Origin: CAG-1031 sp964556785
GTDB lineage: Bacteria > Bacteroidota > Bacteroidia > Bacteroidales > Muribaculaceae
Assembly: GCA_964556785.1 (NCBI GenBank)
Contig: CAZKXM010000013.1
Coordinates: forward strand, 1 to 30,870
Direction: 5' to 3'
DNA length: 30,870 bases
Made by a program: the position numbers and the translations under genes. The notes under the pieces were generated by a model. That model worked only from the letters and a program-made list of their open reading frames with translations. It did not search any database and had not been told where the DNA came from. Below, piece after piece: positions 1 through 7,304 of this stretch (within the stretch, counting starts at the first letter, position 1; the number at the start of each line of letters is the position of its first letter).

Positions 1-435
1 CAGGTCGCGATAGGAGTGGATCCAGTTTTTATATGTGCCCCAGATGATGGTTTCTGATGTAGGGCGTACAATCAGCTCCTCTTCGAGCTTTGCTTCGGGA
101 TCGACTACAACGCCATTGCCGTCGGGATCGTTCTTCAGACGGTAGTGTGTCACCACAGCACATTCTTTTGCGAATCCCTCTACATGCTCGGCTTCGCGGC
201 AAAGATATGACTTGGGGATAAACAGAGGGAAGTAGGCGTTCTGCACACCCTTTTCCTTGAATTTCTGATCAAGGGCATGCTGCATCTTTTCCCAGATGGC
301 ATAGCCGTAAGGCTTGATCACCATGCATCCTCTGACAGCGCTTTGCTCGGCGAGGCCTGCTTTCACCACAAGTTCATTATACCATTGCGAATAGTCCTCA
401 CTGCGTTTGGTGAGGTCCTTTAGTTCTTTAGCCAT
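1..435 (-). CDS. proS: Prolyl-tRNA synthetase, N-terminal 145 residues (gene runs off the window start)
   Basis: ProS charges tRNA-Pro with proline in the cytoplasm. Only the first 145 codons are visible, starting MAKELKDLTKRSEDYSQWYN. The class II aminoacyl-tRNA synthetase core is recognisable: a G-Y-A-I-W-E segment near residue 54, the Y-F-P-L-F-I-P strand near residue 80, and the motif 2 region RPTSET-I-I-W near residues 128-136. The lack of an extended bacterial-type N-terminus and editing insertion fits the archaeal/eukaryotic-like (type 3) ProS common in Bacteroidota, usually about 490 residues. A near-perfect Bacteroidota promoter lies just upstream, with its -7 box ending about 24 nt before the ATG, so the gene is transcribed on its own and not from the operon upstream. 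The identification is firm; the rest of the gene is outside the window. Confidence 0.95.
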   Translation of the reverse strand, partial: MAKELKDLTKRSEDYSQWYNELVVKAGLAEQSAVRGCMVIKPYGYAIWEKMQHALDQKFKEKGVQNAYFPLFIPKSYLCREAEHVEGFAKECAVVTHYRLKNDPDGNGVVVDPEAKLEEELIVRPTSETIIWGTYKNWIHSYRDL

Positions 436-459
436 AGTTACAATAAAGTGTTTCAACGG

Positions 460-491
460 CAAAATTACACAAAATCCACCGAACATACAAA
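460..491 (-). promoter_or_regulatory. Promoter of proS
   Basis: Read on the minus strand, TTTG (488-491) is followed by exactly 20 nt and then TAATTTTG (460-467), a full match to the Bacteroidota sigma-ABfr consensus TTTG-N19-21-TAnnTTTG. The predicted transcript starts near 453, leaving a leader of roughly 20 nt before the proS ATG at 435. The -33 element shares bases 490-491 with the terminator stem of the preceding operon, so terminator and promoter are packed together. Confidence 0.8.
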
Positions 492-522
492 AGCGCGTTT
501 CCGACATTCGGAAACGCGCTTT
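490..522 (-). terminator. Stem-loop terminator of the dacB-rsmI-lipoprotein operon
   Basis: A perfect 15-bp inverted repeat (490-504 paired with 508-522) encloses a 3-nt loop. It lies 21 nt beyond the stop codon of the lipoprotein gene that ends at 544. On the minus strand it is followed by a short T-rich stretch (TTTGTATGTT), weaker than a classical U-tract. It separates this operon from proS. Confidence 0.7.
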
Positions 523-543
523 GAGAGGGTTGATATGTTGCTA

Positions 544-1428
544 TCAGTCAATCTGGACAACGAGATAATTAGTAAGCTGCCAGAATTTTGTCGGGTTTGT
601 GATACGCAGAATCTTTGAACCGTCGGCCGTGGTGTCGATCGTATAGGAGTCAGCGGGCTGGCCGGTGAGCACCTTGGCTTTCTTGCTGTGGAGCGAGATG
701 GTTGTCAGAGTGCGTTTGTCGGCAGTGGTGAAATAGTTCTGCGAGAAGTCGCCCTTCATCAGTTTTGCCTTCTTGAGGAAGCCTGTTTCAAGGATTTTCT
801 GCTTTCTGAGCTCCTCTTTCGAGCCTATTGCGTAGAAACACTCGTTGAGCTCGTTGGTGGCGCTGACGGCAGCAGCCTCGGCATTAGCACGCTCAGTGCG
901 TTCATTGGCCAGACCTGTGTTGAGCGAATCGACTGTGGTGTTGAGGTTTCTAACCTGCCCGTCAAGCATCTCGATCTGGATGTTAGCTTCAGCAAGCTTC
1001 TTGGTGAGAGTGGAGATCTCCTCCTGCTGTGCTGCAATCTGGGCGTTGAGCGAGTTGATCGTCTTGGTGAGGGTGGCATTCTGGATCCCCTGGGCTTTAA
1101 GCTTTGCTTCGAGCTGTTCGAGGCGCTGACGGCGTGCCTCGAGAGCCTGCTGAATAGCCATCATGTCGTCACGGATCTGATCCTTACGGCTCTGCGACTC
1201 TGAGCTCAGGTCGCCGGGAGCGGTTACAATCTTTTCGAGGTCCTTGATCTGACCCATGCCGTCGGTAATGTCGTTGAGCAGGGCAAAGAGACTGTCTTGA
1301 GCAGCAAGAGTTTCCTGAAGGTCGCTCTTAAGCTCGGCGTTTTCTGATTCTGCTTTCTGAAGTTTGTCGCCGTTGCAGCCTGTCAGAATGGTGAGAGCGG
1401 CTGCGGCGCAGATAGCTAATTTTTTCAT
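544..1428 (-). CDS. Coiled-coil outer-membrane-type lipoprotein of unknown function
   Basis: The frame is open further upstream (to 1539), but the ATG at 1428 gives a clean lipoprotein signal, MKKLAICAAAALTILTGC, with the acylated cysteine at residue 18. I therefore use 1428, giving 294 residues. The upstream extension overlaps rsmI and has no signal character. Residues about 20-195 are a long, heptad-like, E/Q/K/L-rich coiled coil. The last 90 residues (from about G-S-K-E-E-L) form a compact K- and T-rich domain that I recognise as recurrent in Bacteroidales lipoproteins but cannot name. It is the last gene of the dacB operon, 49 nt after rsmI. A role as a periplasmic spacer or scaffold between membrane and cell wall is only an inference from the coiled coil. 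Confidence 0.8.
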   Translation of the reverse strand: MKKLAICAAAALTILTGCNGDKLQKAESENAELKSDLQETLAAQDSLFALLNDITDGMGQIKDLEKIVTAPGDLSSESQSRKDQIRDDMMAIQQALEARRQRLEQLEAKLKAQGIQNATLTKTINSLNAQIAAQQEEISTLTKKLAEANIQIEMLDGQVRNLNTTVDSLNTGLANERTERANAEAAAVSATNELNECFYAIGSKEELRKQKILETGFLKKAKLMKGDFSQNYFTTADKRTLTTISLHSKKAKVLTGQPADSYTIDTTADGSKILRITNPTKFWQLTNYLVVQID

Positions 1429-1477
1429 GATGTGAAAAATTATGTTGGAAAGTGGTTTAGATTCAGAGGGTTGACAC

Positions 1478-2200
1478 TTAATTTTCAATGTCGCGGAATT
1501 TGTTGCGATGTTCCGCCTTGGGCGATGACTCAACACCACCTAAAACGATAACAATTTCTCCCTTGGGATTGTTCACTGAAAAATGTTCGATAAGCTCACT
1601 CAATGTTCCGCGCACTGTCTGATCATGGATCTTGGAGATCTCGCGCGAAACCGATGCCTGACGGTCAGGCCCGCAAGCCTGCGCGAGCTGTTCAAGAGTT
1701 TTGACGAGGCGGAGCGGCGACTCATATATAATGGTGGTACGCCGCTCAGCCGCTATCTCGGCAATGCGCGTGGCACGTCCCTTTTTGGGTGGCAGGAAGC
1801 CTTCAAAGCAGAAACGTTCGCATGGCAGACCGGAATTGACAAGTGCAGGGACAAATGCCGTAGGGCCCGGCAGTGTCTCGACAGTGATTTGCCGACGACG
1901 GCACTCGCGGCTCAGCAGGAATCCCGGGTCACTGATGCCGGGGGTGCCGGCATCGCTCACAAGGGCAATCTGCTCACCGCTTTCAAGCCGCTGCATAACC
2001 CTTTCGAGAGCCTCATGTTCGTTGAACTTATGAAAGCTTGCTGTGGGGGTAGTGATCCCGAAATGTTTCAGCAGGGTTCCGCTTGTGCGGGTGTCTTCAC
2101 AAAGAATAAGTGAGCATTGGCTGAGCACCTCGATCGCCCGGGGTGTCATATCGGCGAGATTGCCTACGGGAGTCGGGACAAAGAAGATTTTTCCGCTCAT
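1478..2200 (-). CDS. rsmI: 16S rRNA (cytidine(1402)-2'-O)-methyltransferase RsmI
   Basis: RsmI uses S-adenosylmethionine to methylate the ribose of C1402 in the decoding centre of 16S rRNA. The 240-residue protein has the tetrapyrrole-methylase fold signatures of this family: P-T-P-V-G-N-L at residues 9-15, C-E-D-T-R-T-S at 34-40, and S-D-A-G-T-P-G-I-S-D-P-G in the first third. The length is a little under the E. coli enzyme, as is usual in Bacteroidota. Its ATG overlaps the stop codon of the upstream gene (ATGA, 2197-2200), which suggests translational coupling. Confidence 0.95.
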   Translation of the reverse strand: MSGKIFFVPTPVGNLADMTPRAIEVLSQCSLILCEDTRTSGTLLKHFGITTPTASFHKFNEHEALERVMQRLESGEQIALVSDAGTPGISDPGFLLSRECRRRQITVETLPGPTAFVPALVNSGLPCERFCFEGFLPPKKGRATRIAEIAAERRTTIIYESPLRLVKTLEQLAQACGPDRQASVSREISKIHDQTVRGTLSELIEHFSVNNPKGEIVIVLGGVESSPKAEHRNKFRDIEN

Positions 2201-2727
2201 TTATAGTTGCGCGAAATGAAATTCAGGAAATACTCCGTGGCCGGATTCTCCGTATTGAGCCCGAGTGTGGTGATGGCATAGTCGCGCGCCTGCTCGAAAC
2301 TTTTGAAGTTACCGAGAGTTTCCAAAGCGCTGTTGAGTTTGCTGTTGTCCATATCGAAAAGCTCACGGCAAAACAGATAGCGGTCGTTGAGGGTCACGGC
2401 ACGTCGAAGATCGCGGGTTGGAGATTCGCTGTGATCTTCCTCCCGGGCAGGCATTTCAGCGGGTGTAGGTTCGATGTTTATTGTCGATGTATCGACCGTG
2501 GCCGGCATCTCGACTTCAACCGGAGCCGGTTGCTCAGTTTCTTCATGCGATTCAGCGACTACTGGAGCTGTAGCTTTAGCGTCGCCCTCAACCATCGAAG
2601 TGAGCTCCGATAGCTTTTCTTTCACGATCGCTAAGGCATCGCAATTACTGTCATGCTTCATAAGTGTCAGCAGCCCGCTGATTTCGAGCGAGAGCTGCTG
2701 GGCCTTTTCTATCATTGCCTTCTCCAT
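2197..2727 (-). CDS. Conserved Bacteroidales hypothetical protein
   Basis: A cytoplasmic protein of 176 residues if it starts at the ATG at 2727 (MEKAMIEKAQQ); alternative starts lie at 2754 and 2715. The N-terminal 50 residues are helical and the middle (about 55-105) is a low-complexity P/E/A/T-rich linker. The last 65 residues form a helical domain with R-R-A-V-T-L-N-D-R-Y-L-F-C-R-E-L-F, which I recognise as a recurring C-terminal motif of Bacteroidales hypothetical proteins. No catalytic motif is visible. It sits between dacB and rsmI with a 4-nt overlap to rsmI, so it is co-transcribed. The function is unknown. Confidence 0.75.
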   Translation of the reverse strand: MEKAMIEKAQQLSLEISGLLTLMKHDSNCDALAIVKEKLSELTSMVEGDAKATAPVVAESHEETEQPAPVEVEMPATVDTSTINIEPTPAEMPAREEDHSESPTRDLRRAVTLNDRYLFCRELFDMDNSKLNSALETLGNFKSFEQARDYAITTLGLNTENPATEYFLNFISRNYK

Positions 2728-2731
2728 GCCG

Positions 2732-2739
2732 CAAAAATA
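2732..2739 (-). promoter_or_regulatory. Possible -7 box just upstream of the 2727 gene
   Basis: The minus strand reads TATTTTTG, matching TAnnTTTG, but it ends only 4 nt before the ATG at 2727 and no convincing TTG lies 19-21 nt further up. If used, it would give a leaderless transcript, or initiation at the in-frame ATG at 2715. It may be a chance match in an AT-rich gap. Confidence 0.25.
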
Positions 2740-2760
2740 ACCAAAAAATTCCAATTAGAG

Positions 2761-4188
2761 TTATTGTGGAATATCTTCGGGCAGATACTCGGGATCGTCG
2801 GTGACGGCGGCAGGACAGAAATGGGCGACGAGCAGGTTCGCCATCTCCTGTTTAAGATTCTGACGTGACCCGGAATAATTGTTCGACATCAGAACTACAG
2901 CGTGACTCGGTTGCCCGGATTCGTCAAGATAGTAGCCTGCATAGCTCTGCACACCCCGCATTGACCCTGATTTAAGGATCATTCGCCCTTCGAGTGCGGT
3001 CCCTTTGAGGAAGTTCTTGACAGTTCCCTCTTTTCCGGCTTTCGGAAAGATCCTGAAATAACTGTCGGCGAGCAGGCTGTGTGACATCCATTCGAGAACC
3101 CGCGCGAGGAAAACCGGCGAGAGCCTGTTGCGGCGCGACAGTCCGCTACCATCTTCAACCATCAGGCCACCTGTCATTTCCAGATCGTTGTCAGCCCAGA
3201 TGTCGCGCTCCTCGGCAAGGGCTTCCTCACGGCTCTCACCCGGGGCGAGAGTGCGGAGCATACCTTCGGCATATAGATTATCGCTTCTGAACATCAGGCT
3301 TCGCATTATGTCAATGAAACGGGGTGAGAGATGGGTGTAGATCAGCGTAGCCTTATAGGAAGGCTGTAAATCTTCATTGTCGACCGTGATCCCTTCAAGT
3401 TCAAGCTTTGTTCTGACCGCTTCTGAAAGAGTGGAGCAGGGCAGAGGGTTGGCTATGCGGCGTGACACGTCTTTACGCGGCACTATGCCCCTCACTATGA
3501 CGCATCTTTTGTTTCGCTCCCTGCAGACCGACACTTTTCCTTTGCCGTCACACACATTTATTTCAAGGTCGGGAGTGTGAGGTGACGTACTGCACGAAGG
3601 CAGGGAGAGGGTGACGCAGTTGTCGGCATAGTTGGCGGCAAAGAGCTGTGCTCCATAATATTCAATCAGATCCTCGTCCATCCATCCCGATGGCACCCCT
3701 GATTCAGGCAGCGATACCTCGTCGACGATAATTCGGCCTCTTATTCGGCTTATGCCCGCATCGCGCAATCCGCGGGCTATCGAGTCGGCAATGCCGGCGC
3801 CCTCTCGCATGTGTCGCGATTCAATTGTGGGGTCGCCCGAGCAGTTGATAACAAGGTCGCCCTCAAGCACGCCATCGCGGATCTCACCGAGAGCTACTGC
3901 CGGTGTGACAAAACGCTCCGCCGAGTCTTTGAGGCACATTACCGATGCTGTTGTCAGGGCCTTTGTCACCGATGCCGGGATAAACAGGCGCGAACCGTTG
4001 ATATCTGTTAGAGTCTCGCCGGTAGCAAGATCGATTATCGCCACACCGGTCGATTCGCGGAAGGCATCAGAAACGCACGCGCCCGGGTCGAACCCTTCGG
4101 GCGACTGAGCGTTAGCCTTGAAAATATAAGTGCAGAATATGAAAATGGCAGAAATAATTATTCCCGCCCTGTTGATCCGTAGATTCAT
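2761..4188 (-). CDS. dacB: D-alanyl-D-alanine carboxypeptidase/endopeptidase, PBP4 family (peptidase S13)
   Basis: A periplasmic enzyme that trims D-Ala-D-Ala stem peptides and cleaves peptide cross-links in peptidoglycan. The ATG at 4188 gives 475 residues with a signal peptide (hydrophobic about 9-23, cleavage near A-N-A-Q at 25-28). The longer frame to 4305 only adds promoter-region sequence. All three penicillin-binding motifs are present: S-V-T-K with catalytic Ser73 and Lys76, S-D-N at 302-304, and K-S-G at 406-408. The S13-typical D-G-S-G-L-S-R lies at about 346-352, and the long insertion between the first two motifs is characteristic of PBP4. It is first in a minus-strand operon with the unknown 2727 gene, rsmI and a lipoprotein, and divergent from a TetR gene. 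Confidence 0.93.
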   Translation of the reverse strand: MNLRINRAGIIISAIFIFCTYIFKANAQSPEGFDPGACVSDAFRESTGVAIIDLATGETLTDINGSRLFIPASVTKALTTASVMCLKDSAERFVTPAVALGEIRDGVLEGDLVINCSGDPTIESRHMREGAGIADSIARGLRDAGISRIRGRIIVDEVSLPESGVPSGWMDEDLIEYYGAQLFAANYADNCVTLSLPSCSTSPHTPDLEINVCDGKGKVSVCRERNKRCVIVRGIVPRKDVSRRIANPLPCSTLSEAVRTKLELEGITVDNEDLQPSYKATLIYTHLSPRFIDIMRSLMFRSDNLYAEGMLRTLAPGESREEALAEERDIWADNDLEMTGGLMVEDGSGLSRRNRLSPVFLARVLEWMSHSLLADSYFRIFPKAGKEGTVKNFLKGTALEGRMILKSGSMRGVQSYAGYYLDESGQPSHAVVLMSNNYSGSRQNLKQEMANLLVAHFCPAAVTDDPEYLPEDIPQ

Positions 4189-4194
4189 GGTATG

Positions 4195-4263
4195 CGAAAT
4201 TATACATTTCCGCGAATAATTACGGCTGTTTTCGCACAATTTTAGAAAAAAAGTGTAATTTCG
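4195..4263. promoter_or_regulatory. Divergent dacB/tetR control region with mirrored TAATTTCGCA elements
   Basis: The 106-nt gap between the two divergent ATGs carries TAATTTCG on the plus strand at 4256-4263 (toward the TetR gene) and on the minus strand at 4195-4202 (toward dacB). Each is one base from the TAnnTTTG -7 consensus, and each is followed by CA. The plus copy has a poor -33 match (TTCG at 4231-4234, spacing 21). The matching GTAT/GTGT-AATTTCGCA arms could also be operator half-sites for the TetR protein. The positions are seen; the function is inferred. Confidence 0.4.
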
Positions 4264-4294
4264 CACCGAATAACCATTTGTTGCGCCTATCGGC

Positions 4295-4912
4295 ATGGTA
4301 ACCAAAACTCGAGAAAAACTGATCGAAGTAGCCCGTCAACTCTTTGCCCACAAGGGGATTGAGAACACAACTATGAATGACATAGCTACTGCCAGCGAAA
4401 AAGGAAGGCGCACCATCTACACCTATTTCAAGAACAAACGCGAGATTTACAATGCGGTGATCGAGCGCGAAAGCGAGAACCTTGTTTCGCGCCTTCGCGA
4501 GGTGGTTGACAGCAATGTCGATCCGATTGACAAACTGCGCAACTATCTCAACACCCGCTTCGATATAATCAACGACACCGTGCTGCGACAGGATTCCTCG
4601 TTCAAGTCGCTTTTCGGACGCGATTTCAGGCGCATTGACCGCATTCGTCGTCTGGCGATCGACAAGGAATCTGTGCTGTTTTCATCACTGATTGAAGAAG
4701 GAATCCGCACGGGTGACTTCATCCCCGAGCAGGCGCATCGGCTTCCCGCCATGGAAACGGTTGTGTTTCAGGGAGTCGACTATTCTCATCTGCGCAATAA
4801 TTTCGGCGACATCGGTATTGATAGGGCCGACATGCGGCGACATATCGTTGATTTCCTCGTTGAAGGAGTGCGAAAGCCCGTGATTGATTCCGAACCGGTG
4901 AGAAACTGGTGA
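4295..4912 (+). CDS. TetR/AcrR family transcriptional regulator
   Basis: A 205-residue protein with a classical TetR N-terminus. The helix-turn-helix covers about residues 25-48 (T-M-N-D-I-A through R-R-T-I-Y-T-Y-F-K-N-K), in which the Y-F-x-N-K segment is diagnostic. The C-terminal 150 residues are helical, as expected for a ligand-binding and dimerisation domain, with no recognisable ligand signature. The gene is divergent from dacB and 42 nt upstream of fabG on the same strand, so autoregulation and control of fabG (and perhaps dacB) are plausible. An acyl-lipid or fatty-acid effector would fit the neighbour but is not shown by the sequence. Confidence 0.9.
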   Translation: MVTKTREKLIEVARQLFAHKGIENTTMNDIATASEKGRRTIYTYFKNKREIYNAVIERESENLVSRLREVVDSNVDPIDKLRNYLNTRFDIINDTVLRQDSSFKSLFGRDFRRIDRIRRLAIDKESVLFSSLIEEGIRTGDFIPEQAHRLPAMETVVFQGVDYSHLRNNFGDIGIDRADMRRHIVDFLVEGVRKPVIDSEPVRNW

Positions 4913-4954
4913 AGATAACTCGAAAAAACAATCATTAACCATCTATAGAAGATT

Positions 4955-5701
4955 ATGAAATTACTTGAAGGAAAAACGGCTCTCATCACCGGCGCCGCCC
5001 GCGGCATCGGCAAAGCCCTTGCTATTAAGTTTGCACAGGAAGGCGCCAACATCGCCTTTACCGATATCGCTATCGACGACAATGCTAAAGCTACTGAAGC
5101 AGAACTCACTGCATTAGGTGTGAAAGCTAAAGGATATGCCTCTGACGCATCTAACTTTGCCGAGACAAAGGAAGTTGTTGCTGAAGTTCACAAGGATTTC
5201 GGCCGCATCGACATCCTTGTCAACAATGCCGGCATCACTAAAGATGGCCTGATGATGCGCATGACTGAAGATCAGTGGGACCGCGTTATTGCCGTCAACC
5301 TTAAGAGCGCCTTCAATTTCATCAACGCCGTTCTTCCCATCATGCTCCGTCAGAAGGGTGGCAGCATCATCAACATGGCTTCTGTAGTGGGTGTTCACGG
5401 CAATGCCGGCCAGAGCAACTATGCAGCTTCGAAGGCCGGTTTGATCGCCCTCGCCAAGAGTATTGCTCAGGAGGTTGGTTCGCGCGGCATCCGTGCCAAC
5501 GCCATCGCCCCCGGATTTATTGAAACAGCCATGACCGCAGCACTTCCCGACGAGGTTCGCGCCGATTGGTGCAAGAAAATTCCTCTGCGCCGCGGCGGAC
5601 AGGTTGAAGATATCGCCAATGTGGCGACATTCCTTGCCAGCGACATGTCAGGCTACGTTACCGGTCAGGTTATCCAGGTTGACGGCGGCATGAACATGTA
5701 A
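4955..5701 (+). CDS. fabG: 3-oxoacyl-[acyl-carrier-protein] reductase FabG (SDR family)
   Basis: FabG performs the NADPH-dependent reduction of 3-oxoacyl-ACP in fatty-acid elongation. The 248-residue length is standard. Visible signatures are the cofactor loop T-G-A-A-R-G-I-G (12-19), N-N-A-G (90-93), N115 in V-N-L-K-S, and the catalytic triad Ser143, Tyr156 and Lys160 in S-N-Y-A-A-S-K. The C-terminal V-T-G-Q-V-I-Q-V-D-G-G-M is typical of FabG rather than of other SDRs, although substrate assignment in this superfamily by sequence alone is not absolute. It follows the TetR gene closely, and a strong terminator follows it. Confidence 0.92.
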   Translation: MKLLEGKTALITGAARGIGKALAIKFAQEGANIAFTDIAIDDNAKATEAELTALGVKAKGYASDASNFAETKEVVAEVHKDFGRIDILVNNAGITKDGLMMRMTEDQWDRVIAVNLKSAFNFINAVLPIMLRQKGGSIINMASVVGVHGNAGQSNYAASKAGLIALAKSIAQEVGSRGIRANAIAPGFIETAMTAALPDEVRADWCKKIPLRRGGQVEDIANVATFLASDMSGYVTGQVIQVDGGMNM

Positions 5702-5754
5702 TCTCAACACCAAGACATCTCAAATCTCATCATTCATATCCCTGTTTAATTTTG

Positions 5755-5788
5755 AAGGAGCGGAGCCGTGAGGCCCTGCTCCTTTTTT
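5755..5788 (+). terminator. Rho-independent terminator after fabG
   Basis: A GC-rich hairpin lies 53 nt past the fabG stop. The outer stem AAGGAGC pairs with GCTCCTT, an inner GCC pairs with GGC around a GTGA loop, and a run of T follows directly (5783-5788). It ends the tetR-fabG transcript. Confidence 0.85.
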
Positions 5789-5808
5789 GCAACCTTTAGG
5801 TTCCTAAA

Positions 5809-5840
5809 TTTGTTTGATTGGTTAAAAACACGTAATTTTG
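5809..5840 (+). promoter_or_regulatory. Promoter of the DUF4290-rimM operon
   Basis: TTTG (5809-5812), 20 nt, then TAATTTTG (5833-5840) is a full match to the Bacteroidota housekeeping promoter. It lies just downstream of the fabG terminator. The leader before the ATG at 5865 would be about 18-20 nt and has no Shine-Dalgarno sequence. Confidence 0.8.
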
Positions 5841-5864
5841 AGATTCTAATCCGAACAGATCGTA

Positions 5865-6452
5865 ATGTTACGTTATAACACACAGCTCGAGCGTCTGTCG
5901 CTTCCCGAATACGGACGCAACATCCAGCGCATGGTAGATCATTGTCTTACAATCGAAGACCGTGACGAGCGTAACCATTGTGCGCGTTCGATTATCCGCG
6001 CCATGGCTACTCTTTTCCCCACAATGAAAGACAGTGAAGCCTCGCGGAGAAAACTATGGGATCACCTTGCCGTGATGAGCCGCTTCAAGCTTGATATCGA
6101 CTGGCCCTGTGAGGTTATTTCAGAGGATGTGCTCGACACAGCTCCAGCAAAGGTTCCTTATCCGTCAACACGCATCAGGTTGCGTCAGTATGGCCGCTCG
6201 CTTGAGAAGATGATAGGCAAGGCAGCCGCGATGGAGCCCGGGGCTGAGCGCGACGAGCTTGTGATGATGCTTGCCAACCAGATGAAAAAGCAGCTCGCGG
6301 CAGTTGACCGTGATAATGCCACCGATGCCCGAGTGTTCAAGGATCTTGCCGACTATACCCATGGCGAGATCAGGCTCGATCCTGAGGTAGTTCATCTTCA
6401 TGAATTTGATATCGTTGCCCCTGTTGCAACTAAGAAACGCAGACGGAAGTGA
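5865..6452 (+). CDS. DUF4290 family protein
   Basis: A cytoplasmic 195-residue protein with no signal peptide or membrane segment. It starts MLRYNTQLERLSLPEYGRNI, and the L-P-E-Y-G-R-N-I-Q-R-M-V motif is the hallmark I associate with DUF4290, a Bacteroidota family of unknown function. A second, related Y-G-R-S-L-E-K-M segment near residue 107 suggests an internal duplication of a helical unit. The C-terminus is strongly basic (K-K-R-R-R-K), consistent with nucleic acid or ribosome contact but not proof of it. Its stop overlaps the rimM start (GTGA), so it is translated together with a ribosome maturation factor. The function is unknown. Confidence 0.85.
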   Translation: MLRYNTQLERLSLPEYGRNIQRMVDHCLTIEDRDERNHCARSIIRAMATLFPTMKDSEASRRKLWDHLAVMSRFKLDIDWPCEVISEDVLDTAPAKVPYPSTRIRLRQYGRSLEKMIGKAAAMEPGAERDELVMMLANQMKKQLAAVDRDNATDARVFKDLADYTHGEIRLDPEVVHLHEFDIVAPVATKKRRRK

Positions 6453-6994
6453 TCAAGCGCAGCGACATATTTCCGGCTGGAGTGTTCAACAAGCCGCACG
6501 GGGTTAACGGTGAGATCTCAGCATCGTTCGACGAGGGTGTCGACCCTACGGCAACCGACTGTGTGATTGTTGATATCGACGGTATTTTCGTTCCGTTTTT
6601 CATTACCGGCATTCGGCCTAAGGGGCGCGATTCATTTCTGCTGAAAATTGACGGTATCGATAATGAGGTTCAGGCTAAACTGCTCGTGAACCGTCAGATA
6701 TTCATGCGCCAGAGTGAAAAGCAGCAAATCATTGCTGTTGATGAAGATGCCGATGATCAGGATGGCCTTTATGCGGCAGACCTCGTTGGCTATACAATGC
6801 TGTTGACCGACGGTTCCATTATAGGAAAAATAGTGGATATCGACGATTCGACCGCCAACGTGCTTTTTGTTGTTGAGAAAACAGAGGGTGACGGCACTTT
6901 CCTTGTGCCTGTGGCCGATGAATTTATAACCGATATCGACACCGACAATTCAACCCTCACTGTCGACCTCCCTGAGGGTTTGATAAATAATTGA
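6449..6994 (+). CDS. rimM: Ribosome maturation factor RimM
   Basis: RimM assists late 30S assembly, acting on the 16S rRNA 3' domain with protein S19. The 181-residue protein has the N-terminal RimM beta-barrel (about 1-90, with F-N-K-P-H-G-V-N-G-E-I) and a C-terminal PRC-barrel (about 100-175, L-V-G-Y-T-M-L, then G-K-I-V-D-I and L-V-P-V-A-D-E-F-I). Initiation is at GTG (6449), which overlaps the upstream TGA by 4 nt; the next codons I-K-R match the usual family N-terminus and support this start. The gene next downstream starts 6 nt after its stop. Confidence 0.93.
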   Translation: MIKRSDIFPAGVFNKPHGVNGEISASFDEGVDPTATDCVIVDIDGIFVPFFITGIRPKGRDSFLLKIDGIDNEVQAKLLVNRQIFMRQSEKQQIIAVDEDADDQDGLYAADLVGYTMLLTDGSIIGKIVDIDDSTANVLFVVEKTEGDGTFLVPVADEFITDIDTDNSTLTVDLPEGLINN

Positions 6995-7000
6995 GAGTTT

Positions 7001-7300
7001 ATGGTTTACGACGAAACTGACGCTATACGCTACATCCGCTCTAAAACAGGTGAGCGACTCACAGAATATGATGATGATCAGATTCTGAACATTATCGACA
7101 TAGTGTGGGACTGGCAGGAGGCTAATGGCTTTCTCGATATCGACGCCGACGACACTGACGACGATATCGATCCGGCAGCTATAGCATCGCATGCCCTTAA
7201 TCTGCTTCGCAAGGATAAAGGCAATCTGGTGAAACCCGAAGATGTGCTTCCCATTATCGAAGCTGAACTTGAGTTTGAAAACACTTTTGACCAATTCTGA
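7001..7300 (+). CDS. Small acidic conserved hypothetical protein
   Basis: Ninety-nine residues, very acidic, with a run of D between about residues 46 and 58 (D-I-D-A-D-D-T-D-D-D-I-D). The N-terminal half has helical, amphipathic character with Y-I-R-S-K-T and D-D-D-Q-I-L-N-I-I-D-I. I recognise the overall architecture from short Bacteroidales proteins of unknown function but cannot assign a family. There is no signal peptide, so it is probably cytoplasmic. It sits 6 nt after rimM and 4 nt before the OmpA-domain gene, so all are likely co-transcribed. Confidence 0.75.
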   Translation: MVYDETDAIRYIRSKTGERLTEYDDDQILNIIDIVWDWQEANGFLDIDADDTDDDIDPAAIASHALNLLRKDKGNLVKPEDVLPIIEAELEFENTFDQF

Positions 7301-7304
7301 CACC

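Noticed and set aside
688..1203. Long open frame opposite the coiled-coil lipoprotein
   Set aside because: It is the complement of a repetitive coiled-coil coding sequence, has no promoter, and its translation has no domain character.
1429..1539. Upstream extension of the lipoprotein gene into rsmI
   Set aside because: It would bury the lipoprotein signal peptide; the ATG at 1428 is the natural start.
4189..4305. Upstream extension of dacB
   Set aside because: It overlaps the TetR start and the divergent control region, and removes the signal peptide from the N-terminus.
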